From Caballeronia sordidicola (GTDB taxonomy: Bacteria > Pseudomonadota > Gammaproteobacteria > Burkholderiales > Burkholderiaceae), in NCBI RefSeq assembly GCF_002220365.1, contig NZ_MTHB01000110.1:248001-312000 (forward strand): DNA of 64,000 bases, read 5' to 3'. Positions 17,746 to 24,391 of the stretch are shown one piece after another; the stretch's first letter is position 1, and each line of letters begins with the position of its first letter. The translations under genes and the position numbers were made by a program. The notes under the pieces are model-generated. The model had not been told where the DNA came from. It did not search any database and was given only the letters and a program-made list of their open reading frames with translations.

Positions 17746-18759
17746 ATGAATACCCCTTATCCAAGCAATCGAAGCAGCGACATCGATCGCGCCGAGCACG
17801 TGGAACGCGTGAGCTTTCGTCTTCCCTGGAGCATCTCGTGGGGCGCCGTGATAGCCGGCTTTTTCCTCGCGCTCGTCGTTTATCTCTTTCTAACCGTGCT
17901 TGGCACGGCGATCGGCGCCTCGGCTGTCGATCCCATCGGTGACAAGAATCCGTTGTCCGGCGCGGGAACCGGCGTTGGCATATGGCTCGCGGTGACGACG
18001 TTGATCTCCATTTTCGTGGGTGCATTTGTCAGCGGTCGCACGGCTCCCCGCCAAGGCGTTTTGCACGGCTTGCTGACGTGGTCGGTCGTGACGGTCGCAA
18101 CCACCTGGTTGCTCGCTTCGTTCGCGTCCAGCGTGACGGGCGCTGCCGCTAACGTGGTGGGCGGCGGTTTGTCGATGGTCGGCCGCGGGGTAGCTGCCGC
18201 CGCGCCTGATCTTGCGTCGGGGGTGAAGGGCCAGCTTCAGCAAAGCGGCATCGACTTCAACTGGACCAGCTTGCAGGATCAATTGAACGGCCTGCTGCGT
18301 GATTCGGGCAAGACCGCTTTGCAGCCCTCGCAACTGAAAGCGACGGCGCAAAGCGCTGCCAGCGACGCGACTCAAACGGCACAACAAGCGGGCACGACGC
18401 CGCAAAACGGCAGCGACGATCTCTCGCAATGGTTTGCGCGCGTCAAGGCAAAGGCTCAGCCCGCGCTCGATTCAGCGGACAAGGATGCGCTGGTGAACAT
18501 CGTGGCGGCGCGTACCGGAAAGTCGCACGAACAAGCGCAGTCGATCGTCGATAACTACGCGCAAACCTATGACGCAGCGCTCGCGAAGTATCAGCAACTG
18601 AAAACGCAGGCGGAGCAGCAGGCGCGTGAGGCGGCGGCATCCGCGGCGCGAGGGGTATCGAAGGCGGCGTGGGGATCGGTCTTGATTCTCTTGGTCGGCG
18701 CGGTGGTTGCGAGTGTGGCGGGATGGTTGGGCTTGCGCTCACGGCCGGCGGTGCTTTAA
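17746..18759 (+). CDS. membrane protein of unknown function
   Basis: This 337-residue protein has three N-terminal membrane segments (about 28-52, 78-98 and 108-128). A long Ala/Gln/Thr-rich helical periplasmic or cytoplasmic region follows (about 150-305), and one C-terminal segment (WGSVLILLVGAVVASVAGWLGL). The middle segment is predicted amphipathic and coiled-coil-like (QAREAAASAARGVSKAAWG). Similar uncharacterised proteins are common in Burkholderiaceae. It is divergent from the PAS-LuxR regulator, which may control it. No enzymatic motif is seen. Confidence 0.7.
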   Translation: MNTPYPSNRSSDIDRAEHVERVSFRLPWSISWGAVIAGFFLALVVYLFLTVLGTAIGASAVDPIGDKNPLSGAGTGVGIWLAVTTLISIFVGAFVSGRTAPRQGVLHGLLTWSVVTVATTWLLASFASSVTGAAANVVGGGLSMVGRGVAAAAPDLASGVKGQLQQSGIDFNWTSLQDQLNGLLRDSGKTALQPSQLKATAQSAASDATQTAQQAGTTPQNGSDDLSQWFARVKAKAQPALDSADKDALVNIVAARTGKSHEQAQSIVDNYAQTYDAALAKYQQLKTQAEQQAREAAASAARGVSKAAWGSVLILLVGAVVASVAGWLGLRSRPAVL

Positions 18760-18923
18760 GCGGGCTTGAAATGCGTGGTCGTCGACCCCATTGATTAGCG
18801 TGGCGCACAGATGAAGCATTTGCATCCCATGTGTCATGCGCGTTAAGCCCTATTGCCGAAGCGCCGATGCATGGCGCTAACGGTGAGCTTACAAAGTTGC
18901 CTGGCCAAGAGAACCCGGGCGTC

Positions 18924-18949
18924 CCTTAATGACCTTAGGAACATTAAGG
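18924..18949. promoter_or_regulatory. inverted repeat upstream of a small periplasmic protein
   Basis: CCTTAATG-N10-CATTAAGG is a perfect 8-bp inverted repeat ending 28 bp before the start codon at 18978. The wide spacer and the lack of a T run argue against a terminator and for an operator. The binding protein is unknown. Confidence 0.4.
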
Positions 18950-18977
18950 ATCGCCCTGATAAACAATGAGGTATTCA

Positions 18978-19232
18978 ATGAAAATGCAATTTGCAATGCT
19001 GGCCGTCGCGCTTTCAGCAGCGAGCTTCGCCGCTCAGGTTCAGGCTGCAGGATGCATGAAGGGCGCTGTCGTGGGCGGCGTGGCTGGGCACTATGTCGGC
19101 AAAGGCCATGCAGTGCTTGGCGCAGCCGGGGGGTGCATCGCGGGTCACCATATGGCGAGCGAGAAAGCCAAGGAAGACGCGTTGGCACGCCAGCACGCTC
19201 AGCAAGCGGCTGCCCGTCCATCGGGCACTTAA
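18978..19232 (+). CDS. small glycine-zipper periplasmic protein
   Basis: This protein of about 84 residues begins MKMQFAMLAVALSAASFAAQVQA, a Sec signal peptide cleaved after AQVQA. The mature part has a Gly-rich zipper (GAVVGGVAGHYVGKGHAVLGAAGGCIAG) and a basic Ala/Gln tail. Glycine-zipper proteins of this size sit in the outer membrane or periplasm. The ATG at 18978 is preferred over the in-frame ATG at 18966 because GAGG lies at the right distance. Function unknown. Confidence 0.7.
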   Translation: MKMQFAMLAVALSAASFAAQVQAAGCMKGAVVGGVAGHYVGKGHAVLGAAGGCIAGHHMASEKAKEDALARQHAQQAAARPSGT

Positions 19233-19267
19233 GCACCGCCAAGGCACGCAAGGGCATGCATCAAAGG

Positions 19268-20134
19268 CTAAGCGTCGTTACGCTTGCTCCACCCGAAAGC
19301 GAGAATGGTACTTAGCGGCGTTGAACTGCACACCGAAGCGCAGAGTTGTCCAGGCATAGGCAAGTCAAAGACATACCAGGACTCGCCCCTGGACGCGCTA
19401 GCCAAAGCTGGGGCGGGCTCGCTTGGCGCAAGGGCCGAATGATCGATAGCCGAGCGATGTCCGGCGGCACTAAGCAAACTGTTGTCGCGCGCTCGTTGCT
19501 TGCTAAAGAGCAAACTATCCGATGGCGGTGAGATCTGGCTCGATACGCGGCTTGGCGGCGATGGTTCGTCATCGGATGCCATCTTGTACGAAGGCAGCGA
19601 CGTTCCCAAACCCAGATGACTGGCGCTGATGCCAAGCATGATCCAGACACCGGCATACGCTATATCGGCGCATAAAATGGCGTCCCCTGTGGCGTCTTGC
19701 GCGAACATCCGACCCTTGGCGTCGTCACGCAGATCAACCGCATCGGGCTCGCATCCGAGCATCCGGGCCACAGCCAGGCGCAACACCGCGCGGCTCGATA
19801 TATACCGGTACCGTAGCGCAGGGCTCGGCAACAAGGCCGCGCGCCGAGTTTCATCCTGAGTCAGCCACTGCGCCGAATCGTGTGCACTCACGCGTTGCCA
19901 TTGACTGCGGAACCGGAACACAAGGATCTCGCCCGGTGCCGGCGTGCACGGCTTGAGCGAAAGCGTTTCGTTCATGCGAAGCGGCAGGAATTGCGGCTGC
20001 GTTTCGTAGACAGGAGGCTGGATCGTCGCATCGAGGGTATCGATAAAATCCCGCCGAGATCTTTGCGTCGATGTCTGCTCGAACGGAAATGGCGTTGATG
20101 TCGCCGTTCCTTTCGCACTAATTCTGTCGGCCAC
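19268..20134 (-). CDS. degenerate phosphopantetheinyl-transferase-like protein
   Basis: The frame encodes 288 residues from a GTG 3 bp past the nitroreductase stop, or 235 from an ATG at 19975. The N-terminal half matches Sfp-type PPTases (LTQDETRRAALLPSPALRYR, then SSRAVLRLAVARMLGCEPDAVDLRDDAKGRMF). The C-terminus (SWYVFDLPMPGQLCASVCSS) also matches. The catalytic motifs are gone: the place of GVDxE reads GLGTS, and no WxxKEAxxKxxG remains. A Ser/Pro-rich stretch replaces it. It is probably inactive, either a decaying paralogue or a protein with another role. It is co-transcribed with the nitroreductase and faces an intact PPTase gene. Confidence 0.6.
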   Translation of the reverse strand: MADRISAKGTATSTPFPFEQTSTQRSRRDFIDTLDATIQPPVYETQPQFLPLRMNETLSLKPCTPAPGEILVFRFRSQWQRVSAHDSAQWLTQDETRRAALLPSPALRYRYISSRAVLRLAVARMLGCEPDAVDLRDDAKGRMFAQDATGDAILCADIAYAGVWIMLGISASHLGLGTSLPSYKMASDDEPSPPSRVSSQISPPSDSLLFSKQRARDNSLLSAAGHRSAIDHSALAPSEPAPALASASRGESWYVFDLPMPGQLCASVCSSTPLSTILAFGWSKRNDA

Positions 20135-20137
20135 CGC

Positions 20138-20734
20138 TCAGGCGCAGGCTTCGAGCCATTCGGTCACGTAGCGTCCGCTTGCGGGGCGCTCCACCGCGCG
20201 CACGCCGTCGGGCGGCGTGCCGACAAACAAGAATCCAAGCAAACGATCACGCTCGGTCAACCCAAGCGCGCGATGCATGTGCGGCTCGTAACTATCCGGT
20301 CCGGTCGCCCAGAAACCACCAAAACCGAGCGCATGAATCGCGTTCAGCATGTTCATGGCCGCCGCCCCAACGCACAGCACCTGCTCGAGCTCCGGGACCT
20401 TCGTCTCGCGTGTCAGCGACACCACAAGCGCTATCACAACGGGCGCCGCGAGCGCGCGGCGCCCACGATGCTCATGCGCCGAACGCGGCTCTCCGGGAGC
20501 CCGGGCGCAGGAGAGATCGACCAGCAATTCGCCGAGTTTCAGCCGCGCGTCGCCGCGAATCAGTACAAAGCGCCACGGCCGCAACGCGCCGTGGTCGGGG
20601 GCGCGCAAGGCGGCATCGAAAATCTGTTGAAGCTGGGAATCGTCGGGCGCGGGTTCGGCTAGCGGCCAGTGCGACTGGCGTGTCATCAGCACGTTCAGGG
20701 CGTCGGCATTGACGCCGGGATTCATCGTTTCCAT
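20138..20734 (-). CDS. nitroreductase-family protein
   Basis: This 198-residue FMN-dependent nitroreductase fold is of the YdjA type. It shows MTRQSHWPLAEPAPDDSQL at the N terminus, APDHGALRPWRFVLIRGDA (FMN phosphate contact) and NMLNAIHALGFGGFWATGP near the C terminus. YdjA-like enzymes are small NAD(P)H oxidoreductases with unclear natural substrates. Its promoter region holds a Fur box shared with the divergent PPTase gene. A role in the siderophore locus, for example reducing an N-oxidised intermediate or releasing iron, is possible but unproven. Confidence 0.8.
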   Translation of the reverse strand: METMNPGVNADALNVLMTRQSHWPLAEPAPDDSQLQQIFDAALRAPDHGALRPWRFVLIRGDARLKLGELLVDLSCARAPGEPRSAHEHRGRRALAAPVVIALVVSLTRETKVPELEQVLCVGAAAMNMLNAIHALGFGGFWATGPDSYEPHMHRALGLTERDRLLGFLFVGTPPDGVRAVERPASGRYVTEWLEACA

Positions 20735-20788
20735 GGAGTGGTCCAGGCTTTCTCAAGGCATCCATGATCGCGAAAAACTCGCCGTATT

Positions 20789-20807
20789 GCAAATGATTCT
20801 CAATAAC
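20789..20807. promoter_or_regulatory. Fur box between nitroreductase and PPTase genes
   Basis: On the minus strand the 19-mer GTTATTGAGAATCATTTGC matches the consensus GATAATGATAATCATTATC at 14 of 19 positions. It lies in the divergent gap and could repress both genes when iron is plentiful. Confidence 0.6.
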
Positions 20808-20871
20808 TTGATTTTGTCAGGGTAGATGCCTATGCTTCGGTCCTGTTCATAATTTTTGAGATTTTCCGTCG

Positions 20872-21501
20872 ATGACCCCCGCGCCGATCCCGATTCCGAC
20901 AGCCGGGCGCTGGCCCGCTGACGTCGAGTTATGGCGTGTGGAGTTGAGCGTGGACGCCGATACGGCGGGCGCAGGCCGCTACCTTGCCGCAAGCGAGATC
21001 GAGCGGATGACACGCTACGCGCAGCATGCGGACCGGGTGCGTTTCGCCGTTGCCCGCTCGGTCCTGCGGGGGATTCTCGGCGCGCATCTCGGCTGCGATC
21101 CGGCGCAACTGCAGTTCGAGGTGGGCAAATACGGGCGGCCGTCGCTGGTTGCGCATCCCGGGTTGTCGTTCAACGTATCGCACTCGGGCGAGCGCGTTTT
21201 GATCGCTTTGTCAGCGCTCAGAACGGTGGGTGTGGATATCGAGTCGATTGATCCGGCTCTCGACTGGCGCGCGTTGCTCGACCTGGTCTGCGCGCCCGAA
21301 GAGGCGCGGCGGATCGGGACCGTGCGAGCGTTTTATCGCTGCTGGACTGCGAAAGAGGCGCTGTTGAAAGCGACTGGCGCGGGCATTGGCGAGGGGCTGA
21401 AATCAATCGATGTGACCTGCGCGCAAGCCCCGACGGCGTTGCGTTTCGCTTTCCTGAATGAGTTGGACGGCTATCTGGGCGCGCTGGCATTCGGCATCTG
21501 A
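20872..21501 (+). CDS. Sfp-type 4'-phosphopantetheinyl transferase
   Basis: This 209-residue PPTase installs phosphopantetheine on carrier-domain serines of the NRPS proteins encoded downstream. It has the substrate-helix region RVRFAVARSVLRGIL, the basic region KYGRPSL and SFNVSHSGERVLIALS. The Mg-binding motif is GVDIE (Asp122, Glu124), and WTAKEALLKATGAGIGEGL supplies Lys161 and Glu162. All motifs are intact, unlike in the divergent paralogue at 19268. It lies just upstream of the MbtH gene and next to a Fur box. It probably serves the siderophore pathway. Confidence 0.9.
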   Translation: MTPAPIPIPTAGRWPADVELWRVELSVDADTAGAGRYLAASEIERMTRYAQHADRVRFAVARSVLRGILGAHLGCDPAQLQFEVGKYGRPSLVAHPGLSFNVSHSGERVLIALSALRTVGVDIESIDPALDWRALLDLVCAPEEARRIGTVRAFYRCWTAKEALLKATGAGIGEGLKSIDVTCAQAPTALRFAFLNELDGYLGALAFGI

Positions 21502-21531
21502 GCCTGTTGCCCCAGCGCTGACAAGCGATCT

Positions 21532-21576
21532 TTGCATCAAATGAATTAAACTGTAATAATAGTCATTCTCATTCGC
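21532..21576 (+). promoter_or_regulatory. iron-regulated promoter of the main NRPS operon
   Basis: TTGCAT (21532-21537) and AATAAT (21555-21560) have a 17-bp spacer. A Fur box overlaps the -10 and +1 (21558-21576; minus-strand reading GCGAATGAGAATGACTATT, 13 of 19 to consensus). AAGGAG follows at 21580 for the MbtH gene. No sigma-factor gene of the PvdS/OrbS kind is in the window, so direct Fur control is the simplest model. Confidence 0.6.
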
Positions 21577-21591
21577 ATTAAGGAGCTTTCG

Positions 21592-21840
21592 ATGAGCTGG
21601 GGCGACGAAAACACGACCTACAACGTTGTGATGAACCACGAGGAACAGTATTCAATTTGGCCGGACTACAAGGCGCTCCCCGCAGGATGGACTGCTGTGG
21701 GCAAGACCGGCAAGAAGGACGAATGCCTCGCGTATATCGACGCAGTGTGGACCGATATGCGCCCGCTCAGCCTGCGTCAGGCGATGGCAGCCGATGCAGC
21801 AGCGAATGCGGCGGCCGATGCTAGCGCCAAAGCGGGCTGA
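21592..21840 (+). CDS. MbtH-like protein
   Basis: This 82-residue protein carries the full MbtH signature: [19 protein letters not shown] followed by [23 protein letters not shown]. MbtH proteins bind and activate or stabilise adenylation domains. It leads the main operon and is expected to serve one or more of the six adenylation domains in this locus. The Ala-rich tail (about 15 residues) is beyond the core and variable in the family. Confidence 0.95.
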   Translation: MSWGDENTTYNVVMNHEEQYSIWPDYKALPAGWTAVGKTGKKDECLAYIDAVWTDMRPLSLRQAMAADAAANAAADASAKAG

Positions 21841-21852
21841 GACAGGTCGCGG

Positions 21853-22719
21853 ATGAACGTCACGCTGATCTGTCTGCCGTTCGCCGGCGCAAGCGCGGCG
21901 GTTTATCGGGAGTGGGGCGCGTTGCTGCCATCGTGGATACGCGTTCACGCCCTCGACCTTCCCGGCCACGGTGCGAAACGCGCGCAGCCTGCGCTGTATC
22001 GCTGGCCGGACGTGGCGGACGCACTGGGACGCGCAGCCTTGCGGGCGATCGACGGACCTTTCGCTATCTTCGGCTACAGCATGGGCGCGCTGACCGGTCT
22101 CGAACTGGCGCACTGGTTGCATCGCACCCATGGCCTCATGCCCGTGTGGTTTGGTGCGGCAGCGTGCGCGGCGCCGGCCTGCCGGACGCTCGACGCAACC
22201 TGGCTCGATTGCACCGACGAAGCGATGATCGATGAACTGAGGCGTCTTCGCGCAACGCCCGAAGAACTGCTCGGCGATCGTGGATTCCTCGATCTTGCGC
22301 TGCCCGTGCTACGCGCCGACTTCCATCTGTGCGCGACATACGTTCGTACCGGCAACGCAGTGCGTGTTTCGCTCGCCTGTCCTTTGCTGGCGCTCGGCGG
22401 TCGAGACGATACGTTGTCCGAACAACCGGAGAACCTGTCGGCGTGGATGCACGAGACGTCGGGGCGTTTCACTCAGCGAGTGTTCGACGGCGGCCATTTT
22501 TTCATCGATACGGCGCGCGCCGAACTGATCGATGCGGTCGTGGCTTCGCTGGCGGCAGCTTTAACGCCCGTCCCGGAACACACCGCCGTCGCGCATCCGC
22601 TTCCTCATGCCGGCATCGCACACTTGCGCGCCGTTGCCACTGGTGCCCCAAGCGCAGTTTCCCGCACTGCGTCCACTGATTCCGCCGGCGCGGCCGGTCC
22701 AAGGAGTTTCCATTCATGA
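21853..22719 (+). CDS. type II thioesterase
   Basis: This 288-residue alpha/beta hydrolase is of the GrsT/SrfAD kind. LICLPFAGASAAVYREW is the oxyanion region, GYSMG carries the nucleophile Ser76, and the catalytic His is in DGGHFFI (about 215). Such enzymes clear misprimed or stalled carrier domains. The last 50 residues are a low-complexity Ala/Pro tail that the family normally lacks. It overlaps the next gene by 4 bp (ATGA), so it is coupled to the cupin protein. Confidence 0.9.
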   Translation: MNVTLICLPFAGASAAVYREWGALLPSWIRVHALDLPGHGAKRAQPALYRWPDVADALGRAALRAIDGPFAIFGYSMGALTGLELAHWLHRTHGLMPVWFGAAACAAPACRTLDATWLDCTDEAMIDELRRLRATPEELLGDRGFLDLALPVLRADFHLCATYVRTGNAVRVSLACPLLALGGRDDTLSEQPENLSAWMHETSGRFTQRVFDGGHFFIDTARAELIDAVVASLAAALTPVPEHTAVAHPLPHAGIAHLRAVATGAPSAVSRTASTDSAGAAGPRSFHS

Positions 22720-24152
22720 CGTTTTCTTATCCTGCGCTGTTCGACTTCGAGCCCTTTGCCGGACGAAGCGAAGCGTTCGTGGCGCTGATCAGGCAGTTCG
22801 CGGCCGCGCATCCGTTTCGCAGTGCCACCGTCGATGAATTACTGCTCGACGACGACTATCATCGCCGGCCGTTGCGTCCGGAAGATTTCGAATTCCTCAA
22901 GTTCATGAAGCCAGTGCGCGCCGACAATGTCAGCCGGCTTCCGTCGCTGGCGTCGAACCGCACGCTGCTGTCGATCTACGAGCTGGAGGCTGCACGCATG
23001 CCGCGCAGCGGCGAAGCGGCGGACTGGCAGCGTTTCACCGAGTTTTATCGTGACGACGTCAGGACGCTGGGTGCACAACTCACGCCGTTCCTCGAAGCGT
23101 ATGCGTTCACGTACCTGAGTAATGCGTCGCCGGCAGGGGAAAGCGTGGCGGCTGCGAGCGCGCGGCTTGCACGCATCATCGACGATGAAAGCACGTTCTG
23201 GGATACAACGTTTGCGCGCCTGATGCGCAATGACTATCTGGAAGAGGGCTTGCGCTTCATCATGGTCCAGCGTTGGGCGCTCGCGCCGTCGAAGCGGCGC
23301 GCGGTGGCGCGGGCGGCGGCGAATGGTTACTTCGACGCGTTGCCGCAGGACGCGTGGCCGACGCTCGAAGGCGACCTCCCCGACGACGCCTTGCTGCAAC
23401 GTGTGGCCGCTACTTGCGGCGTGACACGCCAGCAGCATGCGTACTGGCAGTTCTATCTGCCGACGAGCATGGCGAAAACCAATCTGCTGTATGCGCTCGC
23501 CCGGCGTCCGGATCGCGCATTTGCGCTGACTGGCGCGGTGTTCGCGGCCGAGGCCGAGTGGCTGGCTTTCGGTCTTGCACTCGAGCGCGCGTGCGCCTGG
23601 CTGCAGCCCGCGGGCCGGCGCCCCGGCGAAGCCGGGGCGCGCAAGGCTGCATTGGTCGCGCGTTTCGCCACCGCGCTGCAAACCGTGGCGGATCGCTATG
23701 GCGATGCCGCGTTCGAGCAATGCGTGTCGGGTGCGGCAGCGGGTGAGCGTCTGGCGGAACGCGGCCGTTGGGATCTGGGCGAGCAATTGCAATGGCTTGG
23801 TGCGATCCCTCAATACTGTGAGTTCGCGCGCCGCATCAGCAAGCGGATAGATGTCGAGTGCCCTGACATTGACCGCGAGACGTTTATCGAGCCGCATGAA
23901 ATGTGTTCGACGACGCATGTGCATAACGACCATCGGCTTGTCACGATTCAGGAAGGCGACATGCTGTTCTGGGGCAACGTCGGCATGCAGCTCAAGATGC
24001 ATCAAGGCGACATGGTCCTGATTCCTGACGGTCGCCTGCATGGCTCGACGGTGGTATCGGGTGAGTGCACGTACCACCAGCCGATCATCCCGGACGACTG
24101 GGTGCGGGCACTGGTCGCCGAGCTGGACGCGAAGGCGCCAGCGGCACACTAG
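22716..24152 (+). CDS. SznF/GrbD-like cupin protein (N-N bond forming candidate)
   Basis: This 478-residue protein has a long helical part (about 1-345) and a C-terminal cupin (about 385-470). It matches in size and layout SznF of streptozotocin biosynthesis, and I take it as the counterpart of GrbD of gramibactin biosynthesis. The cupin iron ligands are visible as His401, His403 and His442. Their spacing is the same as the His407/409/448 I recall for SznF. In SznF the cupin rearranges an N-hydroxylated guanidine to make an N-N bond. The helical part shows no HxxxDxxH diiron motif, so it may lack the N-oxygenase activity of SznF. The YqcI/YcgG domain on the next protein could replace it. Expected product: graminine-type diazeniumdiolate. 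Confidence 0.75.
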   Translation: MTFSYPALFDFEPFAGRSEAFVALIRQFAAAHPFRSATVDELLLDDDYHRRPLRPEDFEFLKFMKPVRADNVSRLPSLASNRTLLSIYELEAARMPRSGEAADWQRFTEFYRDDVRTLGAQLTPFLEAYAFTYLSNASPAGESVAAASARLARIIDDESTFWDTTFARLMRNDYLEEGLRFIMVQRWALAPSKRRAVARAAANGYFDALPQDAWPTLEGDLPDDALLQRVAATCGVTRQQHAYWQFYLPTSMAKTNLLYALARRPDRAFALTGAVFAAEAEWLAFGLALERACAWLQPAGRRPGEAGARKAALVARFATALQTVADRYGDAAFEQCVSGAAAGERLAERGRWDLGEQLQWLGAIPQYCEFARRISKRIDVECPDIDRETFIEPHEMCSTTHVHNDHRLVTIQEGDMLFWGNVGMQLKMHQGDMVLIPDGRLHGSTVVSGECTYHQPIIPDDWVRALVAELDAKAPAAH

Positions 24153-24323
24153 CCGCGCTGGCCAGCATCAAGCGGAGTGCGTTGCGCTTCGCTGTCCAGG
24201 CGCCTCTCTCGAAGGCGCCGGTTCTCCCCACGAAAAACACGGATATGGCAAGTGCCCATGACAGGGCCGGTACCGGCTCGCCCGCCGTTTGTGTCGCGCA
24301 GTGCGCGGCATATGCGCGTCAGG

Positions 24324-24371
24324 GCGAGGTTGGGTGCGACGTTGGGTGCGAGGTTGGGTGCGAGGTTGGGT
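24324..24371 (+). repeat. 12-bp tandem repeat, four copies
   Basis: Four tandem copies of GCGAGGTTGGGT (copy 2 has one change, GCGAC) end 20 bp before the NRPS start at 24392. The 238-bp gap is otherwise without a gene, apart from a GGCGCC hairpin near 24200-24222. The repeat could vary in number between strains. It leaves GAGAGG (24379-24384) as the ribosome site. Confidence 0.85.
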
Positions 24372-24391
24372 GATGAACGAGAGGAATGAAG

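Noticed and set aside
24200-24222. GGCGCC hairpin before the giant NRPS as a terminator
   Set aside because: No T run follows, and the operon must continue across it; at most it is a pause site.
24324-24371. Possible CRISPR array
   Set aside because: Units are 12 bp, contiguous and without spacers; it is a simple tandem repeat.
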